From NCBI GenBank assembly GCA_039881045.1, contig JAYWVB010000003.1, positions 1,054,001 to 1,118,000 of the forward strand: a stretch of DNA of 64,000 nucleotides. Reading direction: 5' to 3'. Positions 13,397 to 25,745 of this stretch are shown piece by piece (within the stretch, counting starts at the first letter, position 1; each line of letters starts with the position of its first letter). The notes beneath the pieces were generated by a model. It saw nothing but the letters and a program-made list of their open reading frames with translations. It did not search any database and had not been told where the DNA came from. Position numbers and translations under genes: made by a program. The DNA is from Chaetomium olivaceum (taxonomy: Eukaryota > Ascomycota > Sordariomycetes > Sordariales > Chaetomiaceae).

Positions 13397-16300
13397 TCAG
13401 CGAGCAAACCGCATCCTTATTGCCAGTCCCCGTGTTAGCACCAGAGCGCCCACCATTTCCTCCGGCGCCGGACGGGGCCGTGTTTGGTCTTGGTCGTCAG
13501 CGTCGGCTTCGGCGCGCCGCCGCCGCGGCCTTGCGCCTGCTGGGCCTGGGCCGTCGTCGGCCGCGCCGCCGCTGTCCTGCTGGCCGACGTAGGCGGGCCG
13601 CTCTGTTGCCGCTGTTGCTGCCGGTGCTGTGTGGAGCGGGTCGTCCTGGCGGTCGGCGGGCTCAGGCGCGTGCCGCCGCCCGTCGTGGCGGTCGTGGTCG
13701 AGTCCCGCGAGCTGTTGGCTGCGCTGCTGGCGGAGGTGGCGTTGCTCGACTTTCGCGGGGATTTGGGGGCGCTCGAGGCGCTCGCGCTCGCGCTCGTGCT
13801 CACGCTCGGCCGGGACGTGCTGCTGCTCGTCGAGTTGGTGTTGTTTGCTGCTGCTGCTGCCGGAGGTGATGGTGGTCGGGAGCTTGGCTACGGGGGGTGT
13901 GCTCCGGCCACTGTTGGATTTGCTGGGTGATGCTGATGACGATGATTGACTGCCGAGGGAGGCTTTCCGGCCGGCGGTCGACGCTGAGGAGGGCCCCTTC
14001 TTTGTCGAAGGGGCCGGCCCTTTTCCCGTATACGTGCCAAGTGTGCCGCGGAGGATGTTCATTTCATCGTCGGTCTCGAATCCACGATCGTGGCCCTCGT
14101 TGTAGAACTCCATCACCGTCACAGGCGTCGCCTTACGGTCATACGCGCCATGCTTACGGAAAGCACTCCATTCGACGGGGAAGATGACGTTCATCTTTGT
14201 GCTGAACAGGGCGGCCTGGGCCTGGTCCGACTTGCCACGGAGGAATTCCTTGATGAGATCGGGTTGGTTGAAGCCGATTAGCATGGTAAGATAAGCAGCG
14301 TCCCTCTCCACGGCGTCGGCCTTGGGGTTGAACTTGGGCAGCCATTCAAACATAGCCGGGTTGGAGCCATCCGAGTGACCGTCGGAGCCGAGCAGCTGCA
14401 GGCCGTTATAGCAAGGCTGATACGGGTCGAGGAGCTTCATCAATAACTTCTTATTCTCGGGAGGCGAGGCAAGTTCCCCGCGGTTCCAAAACATACCCAT
14501 CCGGACCCGGCGCAGCGAGTACAGCCTGAAGTCAATGGGGTCGCCATTGGGGTCCTCTGGCATGTTTCTGATATTGGGGGGACCGGAAAACTCGGCAGCC
14601 ACCGACATGATGGTGTTGAAGTAGATCTGGTTGATCTTGTGCGCTGGCAGCGAAAAGTCGCGTAGCGTCTGGGACTTGGCGACGGTGCTGGATTGCAGAA
14701 ATTCGCGAACCGTGTAGTGAGCTAGATTGACCGTCTTGTCAGGGTGGACTCTGACGAGGCAGATGCAGTGCCGCCGCAGCATGTCAATGTTGTAAAAGGT
14801 GTTGACGCCAGGGCCGCCAACGACGGCGGTGACAAGAGTCGGGGCGTATATCGAGCCGATCTGCTCCTGGGAAGCCATGATAATAGCCATCGCTCGGATG
14901 GCGTATCCACGGTTTTTTTGCGTCAATCTTCCGGAGGATACGTTCGTATGTCCCGTTGAGGGTCGGGGGGAGGTGCTTGAGTTCTGTCTCAACGTCTTTG
15001 GCACTGCCACACTCAGCCAAATACTCGAGCTGGCAGGCGGCATACCGGAACCTGAATAATTGTGTCAGCCTGAACAAACAAACACCCCAGCACTCGGTAC
15101 ACAGTTACTTACATCCCCTGTGCCATGACCGGCACGGTGGAGGCAACCATGTTGCGGAGCTTAGTGCCCCATCCTTCGTACTGGTGGTCGCGGAGTGCCG
15201 AAGCGACGTATTTTTTGATATCCTCCTCGACGCCTGGGTTGGACATGGATACCGAGACGGACCGGGGCTTGAAGACGGTCTCGACGTCCTGGTACTCGCG
15301 GCTGGTGACGGCGAGACGGACCTTGGCGAATCGTGAGTGAGACCCGAGGTTGGCGAGAATGTTGAGGAGGTCCTTGCGGGGACTGCTTTCGTCGACGGCG
15401 TCGAGAACGATATAAGCGGTTCGGAACCGACTCAGGACGGCCTCGAGACAGTCGAGCAGGTCGGGGATGCTGGGCTCCAAGCCTTCGTCGAACAGGTCGT
15501 TGAGGATGACGGGGATGAAGTCGCTCTCGCGGCAGAGCTGGCAGATAATCCACCTCAGGAATGGCACAGTTTCGTCCCTATTACGGCCGTGGAAGCAGTA
15601 ATAGTAGGCATAGCCCAGGCTCTTGTCCATTTTTGTGCGGGCGCGGACTTGTTGAATCATGGTGTAAGCCATAACGGTCTTACCAGCACCAGGAATTCCG
15701 TGAAGCCAAAGGAAGCGCTCTTTGCCCTCCTGTGACAAGTCTATCCAATTTTTGAATTCCTTGGACCGGAGCAGCCACTCCCCGGTCTCACTCTCGTGCG
15801 CTTGACCGGCGCTGTTGTGGTTCTTGGAAGGGTTGACTTGCTCAAGCCACTCGTAGACTTCGGCCCGTTGGTGCCCTGCAAGGTTATGTTGTTAGTTTGA
15901 TCAGGTAGTGAGCATCGTCCTTGAGTTTGGTGACTCACTGTCCAACTTGGCCTGCATGGTGTTGATAGATGTCTTGACTTCGGACACATCATGGCCAATC
16001 TTCCTAACGTCATGGCTCAGCTCGCTGGTGAGACCGAGACTGAGGGTCGCCTTGTGGGTTCTCAGATGCTTGAGAAGCATAGCACACGTCCCCATCTTGC
16101 CGCCAGCACCCCAGGCGAGGGCATTGAGGAGGATCTTGACCTTTTCCCTCTTGGACAGCTTTTTCTCGCCATCTTTGAGCATGGGTTTGGGAACCAGCTT
16201 CAAGAGCTGCTCCATGCAATCCTGGCAGTCCTTCAGGGGCTTGCCGATCTGGCGCTTCAGCCGCTCCTCGTCCTCTGCTCTGGTGTCGCTGAACGAGAGG

Positions 16301-16476
16301 ATTAATTCGACCGACTTCACGGTCGCCTCTAAGCTCGACGTCTCAATGAGAATGAGCTTAAGGTCGTTGGGGCAATCGCCCCGAGTTGCGTCGACATAGT
16401 ACCTGCAGTTGGTGTACAACTGCATGGAAAAGCCGAGCAAGGTGGCGAAGGTGGAGGCTAGGGCGAGAGCTTCCAT
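13397..16476 (-). CDS. NACHT-domain NLR-like (STAND) protein
   Basis: Fungal NLR-like P-loop ATPase, a class used in non-self recognition and regulated cell death. Exon 1 (16476-15939) starts MEALALASTFATLLGFS and resembles the N-terminal effector-type domain of fungal STAND proteins (Helo-like group, by inference). Exon 2 (15875-15113) holds the NACHT core: Walker A GIPGAGKT at residues 239-246 and Walker B VLDAVDES at about 336-343. Exon 3 starts at 15051 and reads through FRYAACQLEYLAECG into the winged-helix region. Introns are 15938-15876 and 15112-15052. After IDAK the frame must shift by one at an A7 run (T7 at 14913-14919 on the plus strand) to continue as NRGYAIRAMAIIMAS. No repeat sensor domain such as WD40, ankyrin or TPR is seen. 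The C-terminal region is instead a Ser/Arg/Gln-rich tail open in two frames, ending at 13397 or 13435. The family call is secure; the 3' end is uncertain. Confidence 0.8.
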
Positions 16477-19400
16477 GGTTGAGGATGTATATGAAAATAA
16501 GATGGGGTATTACTTGGGTTTGTTGACATAGGAAAGAACAAATGGAACCAAAGCAATACCAGCTTGCAATAGAGGTCTTTAAAGTTGAGAAGGGATATGA
16601 GGTGGTGATGAGAGCTAGGAGGGAAGGATGATAGATCTTATAAGTTTGTGTGACAGAGATGATAGTGACAGTCAATACGCTACGGCAGGTTCCGGATTGG
16701 TAGGTTCGTAATATTTCCGCATTTATAAAAAAGGAGAAAGTGTCGGTTGAAACTGCCTTTCCGTTGAGCAAGACCATGCCAGTTGACCAGGGGGCCTCGG
16801 GTCGGTCGGTGGTAAGCTTCCAAGGTCCAGCCCCGAAGCGTGGGGGATTTAGACTTTTTACTTAGTGTGTTACTGAAACCGCTTCTTTCCGAATCGTCGC
16901 TTCATGACCCGTAGGGTCGCCTGTGAGCTGGCCAGGCTGAAAAAGGGAGCTTGTGAGTGATGTTTCGATATTAACCCTAACCCTTGGTCGGTTTCTTCGC
17001 GGCCCAGCTTCCCCTGACGCTTCGCCCCCTCAAGCGCTGACCTGCTGACACTAATTAGGAGTTGGATTGCCTGTCCACTCTAGGCTCGACATTAGAGATG
17101 ACAAGGGTTTTCCTTGTGAGGGATTCTATTCCTGATGTCTATGCCGCCCGGCGCCACATGTTCTCGACCGACAGTCACAGACCCGGATAGTATCTGAGTC
17201 CCGGCTCCCGCCGGACTTGACCTTTTTCTCTGTCGTATGGGTCAGATTTAGCGGTAGGCTTTGTAAAAGGACCGACTGTACTTCTAAGCCCCAGGGTTCA
17301 GATCAGAGCGGATCGAGAGATCCTGCCCCTGGCCCATCAGCCTCAACTCTGCGCCCCTTTTCTGTACGATGGACTATGACGGCACAACCAGCCAAGTCCC
17401 AACAGATCACGCGCTTGGGTCAGCATGCGAATGCGCGCATAAAAGCGACACAAATTAAGGTTTTTTTTGTTTTGCGAGGCCGGGGTCTACCGCCAGAGAC
17501 AGGTCTAGACCAGCTCATCTCTCCCCGTCTTACCTTTCAGACTTCCATTGTTCGGATTTTTCCTAAGAAGAGAAATTTGTCAGCGCCAGTAGTTTTTAGT
17601 GCTGTGGTTTCGATCGGATCCTTGCTGAGGTACTGCGGCTTGTTGGATGGATGCAGCCAGTTATTGCCTGTAGGCTGTCTGTCTGTTGAACATCTCGGAT
17701 ACTACCGAGGACCGCGATGGCGGTTGTGGCAGAGATCGCCCTACTTCTCCAGTGCTGCCGTCGCATTCTGTGCTCCAACTAGCGTGCGCTAATCAGATTA
17801 GTGTAAGAGTTACGAAGTACACGGTAGAAAGCGACCGGTCGGATATTTGGTGAGATGTTTCGCGGGCTGACTGGCTCCGCCCCGGCCTCACGGAAATGCT
17901 CAAGTCATCGATCTTGTCGGTTCGGGCTTCCTTGGTGATGCACCCGCGGAGATGTTCGGTAAAGGAGACCGCGGTGTGAACGGCGGCCGTAACTACCTTA
18001 GTTACAACTACTACCAGGTAGTTAGTAATCGGACCCTGTTGGTATTATTAGGCTATGCTCCCCCCCCCGCCACAAGATGTAGTGGTAAGAATGTTGAGAG
18101 CGAAGGTAAGGTCGCACTGTCGTCATACTCGCATTTGCCAACATTTCATACTCAGCAATTAGTTTGTGGTGTTTGTGATGAACCGTCATAAGGGAAATAC
18201 GTCCTTCCTGTCGCGAGAAATGGTAAATACACCAGCCTTCCTCAAAACTTTGCCCATCATTTCGTATTCGCCGGTGTAGAAACAGGCAACATACCAAACA
18301 GAAGAAAGCCGTCTCAATTATGATGTATCGCCGCGTCGTCGTCGTCGAGCGCCTATATCGCCATCATGCTTGAAGGTTTGGCGTCGCGGTGTCCAAAGAC
18401 CAGAGCACGTGCGGGGCAGTTGATTTGGACCGTTTGCGTACCTGGCGAGGAGCTGTGCCGCCACATGTCATGTTTCCGGACGTCTGTACTTCGTCTGACG
18501 CACAAGGCCGATTACTGTTGGGGTCATCTTGCATGTTGTACGATCAAAGGACGACATCAGTTTCATAAGTAAGGAAGTTTGGAATCAAGGACCCCTACTT
18601 AAATAAAGACTTCAACCTCCAAAACTTGCAAGGCCTACATCTTTCGCACACTTGGCATATTACTACTCTGCGTGCCGAGTTGCCGAGCAGAATCCTGGTC
18701 TCGCGGTCGCTTTGGTTAGATGTTTATGATGAATATGCCTCCTGGCGTTGCGGCACTCAATGTCTAGGTAGTTTCTCTTATCAATAGAGCCGCGTAACTA
18801 TCTCTCAACGGCACTGATGTGAGAAATGGCTTTGGTGCCTTTCGATAAGGAGTTTCAAGTCGGGGGGTAACCAGTCGGCGCGGGCCACAGCATGTTAATG
18901 TCAGCGTGTCGTCTGATGCCAAGGTCCGCGCCTCAGCCATTGCCGGTCCCACTGGTGTTGTTGGCGATGATTTTGTTTCACAATGCGAGTTCGGCCTGAA
19001 ACCACTTGAAGTACAAAGGATGCACTTTGCTGACGGGCGATCCGGCTTCCCCACAGAGCCGCAACTCTCACCCAGGCCCGAAAAGAGTCACGGGACAGTG
19101 ATCACTGGCATGGGAAGCATTTGTGAGGTATTACTATCATTAATTACAATCACGATATAGCCGGCCGGTTTCCAGCCCATCCACCGGGTACCCTACACGG
19201 TAACAATCTTCCCCGATCAACCGTACCATACGAGGAAGGAGTTAACTTGTGTGAAAAACCAGAAAAGGAGATAGCCAAAAATAATAAACAACCTCTCCCC
19301 CGTCCCTGAGGAAACCAGTAAACCCACTTCACCTGAGCCTCCCCCAACCCTTCAGTAAAAAAAACCTCAGTAAATGCACCTCACCTCCCCCTCCAACAGA

Positions 19401-19767
19401 GGACTCTCCTCCATGCGACACTCCACCCTCGCCACCCCACCCCTCCCCTTCCTACTCCGCGCCGTATCCGCCAACCAACACGCCCTATCGCTTGCCGCCG
19501 CCACCGAGCCCGCGCAGTGCGCCACCTCCTGCCGACTGACGCGGGCGTCGTCGCGGGGCAGCCAGAGCCGTGGCGCGGGAGTCCACATCTCGGGCGGCCA
19601 GTAGGCGCGCTTGGCATAATCGGCGGGAAGGGGGACGGTGTCGGGATCGGGGCCCGGGTTGATGTGTGGCTGGAGATTCCGGAAGGATTGGTAGATTTCG
19701 GGGTGGAGGAAGGTTAGGAGGATGTTGGGGGGTCGGGAGGGGTCGGGGGTGGAGAGTTTGATGAGGG
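16477..19767. other. Intergenic, no gene seen
   Basis: About 3.3 kb between the NLR-like gene and the channel gene. I see no supported coding region. It carries a two-unit telomere-like motif (AACCCTAACCCT near 16973-16984) and a short GTC triplet run near 18334-18347. The first few hundred bases left of 16477 in gene sense (16477-16750) should hold the NLR promoter. Confidence 0.4.
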
Positions 19768-22700
19768 TTAGGATGCGGGTGAGGCCGCTTGTGTTGTTCG
19801 GGTGGCGGGGTTGGCGTGGGGTTGAGAGTTGGGCTCAGGTGGTGGGGAGGTGGTCAAGGTGGATTTGAAGAGGGATTTGGTCCATTGGGTGAGTTGATAT
19901 TTTAGGCTACTGCTGCCTTCGATGCCGCGAAGTTGGATGTCGGTGTCGAGGTCGTGGTTGGGCCCGTCGCCCGGTAAGCTGTCCGAGTCGTCGCCGTCAT
20001 CGGTCATGTTGTAGTAGTCCGCGGCGAGGCCGCCGGTAGGGTATGGCGCTGGGTGGGCGGTGTCGTCACCCGGCTGTTCGTCTTCGGCGATCGGGCCCAT
20101 GTCCTTTTCGAGGGCGAGCGTGCGCGGGAGCTTGTTGAGAAGTGGTGTCATGGCTTCACTGAGTGAGATATGCACGAGCGACGTGAAGACAAGGAAGATG
20201 ACCATCAGGAGCAGCGGGCCAAACGAGGACTTGAGGGCGAAAAGACCGATGAGGCAGACCTCAGCAATGTACAGCCCAGTCATGAGCTGCATGAGTGCGC
20301 GGGGGTAGAAAAGCCCTTTGCTGTCGGGGCCAGTGTCGTAGACATAAATCAGGTTGTACCGGTAGATGTAGCTGGTGAAAAACATGCCGAGGCCCGCAAA
20401 GACGAGAACCATGGGCGCGATGCAGGAATAGCTGATAGCTAGTATGGAGAGTTAGCTTGGCCCCCTCAAAAGATGCAACATAAACTAACCGATCACGCCC
20501 AAGTTGGTGAAGCGAGGGAACTCGCTACCCCAGTGAACCTCTCGCATTCTGCGCCAGCGATAGAAGCGTCGTCTCGGATTCGGAAGCGTTTTCGCGATGA
20601 CCTCGTGCCGGATGAGGTCGCCAACATTAGCGAGCCTTGTGGTGCCGGCGGCGAGGCACTGGATGAGAATGTACGACAGATAAAAGTTGGAGGCTTTGGG
20701 CAGGTTTTCGGACAGCATGTCCTTCACCATGAGCGGGTTCTGTATGATGTCGAAGACGGCAGCGGAGGCAGCCGAGGTGAGTGTGGTGACAAGGAAGACC
20801 TGCACGACCTGGAAGAAGAAATAGGCGTGCTGCACGTACAGTTCGACCAGAGCACGGGAGGGCACACCAGCGACCCTGGCGCAGCCCCTGAGCATCCATG
20901 GAACGGCCGCCATGAGCCAAGAGAGAGCGAGCGCCGGTAAAAGACCCTGAATGACGCCGAGGATTGGGGCGGGAAGCAGCATAATCCATTCGAGGAAAAA
21001 GACCTTCTCGCTCAGGGACTTGATATTGCTGACCATACCGACGAGGGCGGCGGGGATGGACCAGAAGACAATGGCCACGGCGATGACACCCATCATGAAG
21101 AAGCGGCGCATGATGGCCTCCCACCAGCGAACCCGAAGTGTGCTCCAGATGATCTCGTCGGGCTGAAGGCCGATGTAGCAGGGTGACATATGCAGCGGCT
21201 GGTGGTGGGCTAAGATCTGAAAGCCTGCCTGGGCACTGGCTTGCGAGTCGAACTCGATAAAGGCCGCGTTGAGCGAGGCGCCGTCTCCACCGCGAAACTT
21301 CCGGCGGAGCCTCCAGATCTCCTTGTTGAGAACCTTCAGCCTCGCTCTCGTCCACCGGATGGTGTCAACCCTGCGGCCAAAGTTCCGGAGCGGGCGATGG
21401 TGAGGTCGCGACTGGACGGGGAGCCAGAGGGCGGCCACGGAGCCTCTGACATCCGGCAGCGAAGGGTCCAGGCCGTACGGGTGCGTGTATTCGGGGTCTG
21501 GTGTCTTTGCCAATGTTGGGCTATCCGAAACGGACAATTGGCGTTCGCGGAAGGTTTCTGAGGTGTCAATAACCTGCCCCTTCTCCGCTTCATTCTGCGA
21601 AGGCCGAGGCGAGTTGGGATCGCTGTGGTTGAGGTGATTGTTCAAAGTGGAAGCAGCCGGATACTTCTTGAGATGCTTCTCGCGCGAGGCGTTCGCCAGT
21701 CTGATTAGTCTGACCTCTGCCTGCTGTAGTCGATCGGCAGTCTCCTCGCGGTCCTCGACGAGGGCGCGCACGGCGCTCGTGTCCTTGACGATCCAGATGT
21801 TTTTGGCCGAGTCACCAAACACTTTTCGCAGCTTGGCCTCATCTAGGTAGGGTTTTGGAATACAGGTGAACAAGACGGTCCTGGAGGAGAGGCGCTTCGA
21901 GTAGTTTGGCGAGAGCAGGTAGGCTTGCCGGAGATTAACATAGTAGATACACTCGCGGCAGATCATGTATAACACGAAACCTGCGTCCAGGGTTAGCAGG
22001 CTCCCGGTATCAAAGCCGACCACCAGTGACGAACCGAAAAAGCACCACGCCACGAGAACATGGGCGTAGTACTTGCTGGGGAGTTTGACATTGCCGATGG
22101 TTAGGGAATCCAGCTCTAGCAGTCCACTGGCACCGGTGGCGTTTATGGGGAGCAGGACGGGCCAGACAACGATGACGCCAGCAAGGCAAATGACGGAGAG
22201 CATGCGGAGAAAACGGAGGAAAAAGAAGCCATCTAGGGAGCAATTGTTGAGGATATAGTCATCCTTGATGGCGAAGAAGGGCTTGATCCAGCTGAACCAG
22301 CCTTCGGGGAGCTCAGGGCTCGGGGTCCTACAACACACCTCGTGAGCCACGGGAACGGGCATGGTGGTGAGTTGCACACGGCGGCTCGTTACTCACTCTG
22401 GCCCACGGAGCGACGGCAAGGTCCTCGCAGCGTAAACACGGCGGCATTTCCGGCGGAAGACGAAGAAGATGAGGAAGCAGATGGCCGAGTAGATGACGAC
22501 AGGGATGAAGGTGCTCCCGAGTGAGGACAACGACTCGGACTTTTTGCCCTCGCCGGCGGGGTTGAAGTTGACGAGGGTGCCGCCACCATCGCTATCGTTG
22601 CGGCCGGATCCAATGCGTCCATCGTCACTCTCGTTCTATCAACAAGTCAGTCCTACCATCCATCCATATAAACATCATCACAGTTAGCAGCCGGGCAAAC

Positions 22701-22923
22701 TGAGCAACCAGAGTCCAGAGGAAGCAAGCAATCAACAAGCACTTGATGACATCAATCGGACCCGGAAATCCCGGTGCGGGCGGTGGCGGTCAGTGCGACA
22801 AGCCGAACACCATCCACAGAGAGAGCGGCGAGAGCGCAAAGCAAAGCAAAGCAACTTGAAACGTAAACGTACAATGCCGAGCACTCGTCGCTCGAGATGG
22901 ACGATCTGGGTAACCCAATCCAT
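19768..22923 (-). CDS. CSC1/OSCA-type stress-gated cation channel (DUF221)
   Basis: Membrane channel of the CSC1/OSCA/TMEM63 family, expected to pass calcium and other cations on osmotic or mechanical stress. The model has four exons: 22923-22873, 22635-22397, 22327-20490 and 20438-19768, giving 932 aa with all junctions in phase. Exon 2 carries the first membrane span (FIPVVIYSAICFLIFFVF followed by RRKCRR). Exon 3 carries the late-exocytosis-type N-terminal spans, the PHM7-like cytosolic domain (VLFTCIPKPYLDEAKLRKVF) and most of the seven-span RSN1 core. Exon 4 completes the core and ends in an acidic then Pro/Ser/Thr-rich cytosolic tail. Introns 2 and 3 are 69 and 51 nt; intron 1 is 237 nt. 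The 17-residue first exon is the weakest part, chosen because exon 2 has no in-frame ATG and 22923 has a good start context. No frame breaks were found. Confidence 0.85.
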
Positions 22924-24162
22924 CGTCGCGCGCTACAATCACGACGGGGATTCGCGATAGGGCGGCTGGGACATGGTGTGCGTTGGTGGTGATGACCGTT
23001 AGGCTAGTTCAGCTGGTCGAGACTCGTGTGGAGAGAACCTGGAAGTGTGTGCGTCGTGCGTGTGGCGACCGCAGAGGCAAGAAGCCAGCAGAAGGAAAAA
23101 GGTCCACAAACCTCTTGGGTCCCCACGCTTCCCTTGGCCCCATCGGCTTGGCGAGAACCGCTCCCGGGATCGTGCGTGTCTCAATTTTTTTCAGCAGCAG
23201 CTCGCTGCCAATCAATTGCGGATTTTGGCATGCCCTGGGGAATTAGCGCGGGGAAATACCAAGCCATAGTGGGCTGCGCCGACGATGTGCTGGAGCGTCG
23301 GGATTTGAAGGGACTTCCGGGACCTGCAGCGTGCATCGCCGAATGCCAGAGAAGGGAGCTAATAGTTAGCTCTAAACTCGGTCATTGCCGTGAGTCATTT
23401 TAGCGCATCCAACAAATGTTGGATAAAAACCATGAGTGTTCCCATCTCCGATGTTTCAAGGTTGGGGCGAGAGTTCGCAGGGGAGAGGGGCAAGGCTGGG
23501 CAACACAAAAGATCAGCGCTACCATTCACCGACAGCACGGAATTGTGTAACGATACGATGCCAATGGAGTTAGGCCGAGATCGAGTTGTTGCTTTTTATG
23601 GCTGCGACGGCGCCATGCAAATGGATGCAAGATTCGGCAGCTAAAAGTGATCATGGATTTGGGGTTAGGGTTGGTAGGCTGTCCTTGTCAGTATAGCATT
23701 GCGGCATGCTGAACCTATCCCCATACCCTAACTGACACAGGTTCGGCTACTGCTTTTGCTAATCATCTTTGTAAATGTGTTTGTGATTTTAGTGACGACA
23801 GGAATGGATAACATGACAATATTCACCGCGACGTGGGTTTCGTCTATAGCCACCACCCTCGCGGTACCGGCCTTTTGATAGGCGTCCAGAAGGCCAGGAG
23901 GGGCGGTCATCGTGTTAGATGCGATGGGACAGGCGGGATTTTGATGAGCTGGGTGGATTGGAGATTGGCTAAATTCAAGCTAATGACAGCTGCGATGTGT
24001 TAGACAGGGTTTCAGTGACGGTGGTGGATTGAGTGTTTGAAAATGGAACATTAGGGGCTCTTGTCGAGTAAAGACTCCCTAACATGAAGGAAGGCGATTT
24101 GAGGCCCGTGATCTTACTACCTGAACTTGCAGGCACTTATTACATACTGACGGTAACTACAT
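22924..24162. other. Intergenic, no gene seen
   Basis: Promoter side of the channel gene followed by about 1 kb with nothing I can support. A GGGTTAGGGTTGG telomere-like motif lies near 23660. A 60-codon minus-strand frame at 23728-23910 has a short hydrophobic stretch but no family resemblance. Confidence 0.4.
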
Positions 24163-24474
24163 TCAAGCTATGGTGTTCCCCAGAGCACCTGTGTCGGCTG
24201 ATGCATCACCACTATCCAAACTTGTCCCCACAAACACAGCCAAAACGGCCGTATAGGCAGCTGTTGCCGTCAGAACATCCATGCCGTCTGTGGCACCAAA
24301 TGCAAGTGCAACGCCGAATAAAAAGACAGTAACGGAGGTGGCGATAAGGCTGACATTGATGCCTGGCACCTTGAACATGACAACCGTCGGCAATATGAGG
24401 GCAATACCGCTAAACAGAGCCATGGTGAAGCGTGAGGCAAAGGCGTGTTTTCTTGCCATCTCAGTCCGGCTCAT
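24163..24474 (-). pseudogene. DUF6594-like membrane tail, probable gene remnant
   Basis: The frame reads as the C-terminal half of a fungal DUF6594 protein: a charged lead-in (RKHAFASRFTMALFSG) and three hydrophobic spans (about residues 17-33, 39-60 and 68-84 of the open frame). The arrangement IALILPTVVMF, then LIATSVTVFLF, then LTATAAYTAVLAVFVGTS is typical of that family. A full member has 150-300 more residues upstream, including a soluble helical N-terminus, and I could not find them in any nearby frame with usable splice sites. A minus-strand frame at 24562-24747 might be part of it but shows no recognisable motif. I call it a truncated remnant. It could also be the last exon of a gene disrupted by assembly errors. 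Confidence 0.5.
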
Positions 24475-24919
24475 GTGAGGCCACTTCCTCCCTAACGCAA
24501 TAACCGGCAGCGCGTTCGACAGGGTGGCGGTGGATGCCTATGTAATCGTTAGGAATACGACTTAGGTAGGAACACGAGTAAGTTGAGAGGAACCGTAGTA
24601 AGTAAAGAAACATGCTTTATGTCTGCACCATAACTCCCACTTGAATTTCTCAATTCCCAACCTAATCCATGTGTTCAGCCGGCCGCCATTGTCAGCTCCG
24701 CCGCGGATGACAACGAAGTCGTCGTGATTGGCTACTTCCCAGCACAAAGTAGCCTCTTCGGAGAGAAGAGATTGGGATGCCAGCTTATCAAGTTCTCGTC
24801 TGAGGCGTTGACATGTTCAGGACATGGTGGTTCCAGGTTTCTTAGATGAGCCATTTCGAGCAAAGCGCTGTCTGTGATGGTCGAAGGGAAACACACAATT
24901 TGCTAGATCGTTGTATGCC
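24475..24919. other. Intergenic or decayed coding sequence
   Basis: Sequence upstream of the DUF6594-like tail. A 61-codon minus-strand frame (24562-24747) is present, but nothing in it can be assigned. Confidence 0.3.
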
Positions 24920-25180
24920 CTACGCCCGAAATCTTGGGGGGTATAATCTTTTTGGCTCACTATATTCTTTGAGTTTCTTCTTCAAATTCTTCCACACTTC
25001 ATTTCGTTTTGCTTCCAGATCCTCTTGCGCCTGAGTTTGCGGAGTGGGAGCGTTGTTAATGGCGAGCGGGTGGGCCAGCATGTACCAGACGTTCGGAGTC
25101 TTGTTTCCATCCTCAGTTGCTTGTGTATATAGTTGCTTCAGCTGGCTGGTCAACTTCTGGATCTTGATGGAATCAACGCT
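24920..25180 (-). pseudogene. Coiled-coil fragment of unknown gene
   Basis: I do not recognise this gene. From about 25180 the minus strand reads a natural-looking charged, helical sequence (SIKIQKLTSQLKQLYTQATE, then NEVWKNLKKKLKEYSEPKRL) that ends at a stop at 24920. Farther upstream the same frame is simply the antisense of an ankyrin tail on the plus strand, so the real coding signal begins abruptly near 25180. No start codon or splice acceptor at that edge is convincing. It looks like a gene end cut at a breakpoint. Confidence 0.3.
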
Positions 25181-25460
25181 AGTCGAGACCCTGCTCGACG
25201 ATGGCGCTGACCCAAACGCAAGGTTCAAAGGGCAGACATACTGGGAGCGAGCTTTGCTTTGGCAGTACGAAACATATTTTAGCTCAGTAAATGCGACTGG
25301 TGCCACGCTGCACGATGCGCGGGGGATAGACGAAGATCGGGTTAACACTTTCCAACTGCTCATCGACAAAAGGGCTGACAAGCGGGCGTTCATCGTGACT
25401 GCAAAAGGACGAAAGATCCCAGCGTGGAAGGTGCTGGATGAGTCTTTTAGGCCCTGGTAA
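25167..25460 (+). pseudogene. Ankyrin-repeat C-terminal fragment
   Basis: The plus strand reads the end of a fungal ankyrin-repeat protein: an ankyrin helix with VETLLDDGADPNAR, a linker, then FQLLIDKRADKRAFI and the closing WKVLDESFRPW, after which a stop follows. Such endings are common in large fungal NACHT-ankyrin proteins. The upstream repeats are absent; the frame before 25167 is the antisense of another coding-like fragment. I read it as debris of a larger gene joined head to head with an unrelated fragment. Confidence 0.45.
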
Positions 25461-25745
25461 AACGAGGCACCTCTTCAGGGTTTTAAAGATCTGATGGAGA
25501 CAAGGGGGACGTTTTTGTTCTACGCTACTGAGAAGTTGTGATATCACTAGCACAGATCAAACGGAGTTGAGATCAGCAGTCAACGAACGATCGAGTTGGC
25601 ATTGAGAAGGCTAATCATGATCGAGTTTAACCTGAACTTTCGAGCCGCAGTAAGAACATCAGGTGTATGATTCACCGTCATTCTGTTTCCACCACAACCC
25701 CCACCCCTCCACCTCCTCTTCCTCGCCACAAGCCCACTGCAGCCC

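Noticed and set aside
13420..13930. Plus-strand Arg/Leu/Val-rich frames of about 148 codons
   Set aside because: Antisense of the low-complexity tail of the NLR-like gene.
16973..16985. Telomere-like AACCCTAACCCT
   Set aside because: Only two units; also seen singly near 765 and 23660. Too short for a telomere or a healed end.
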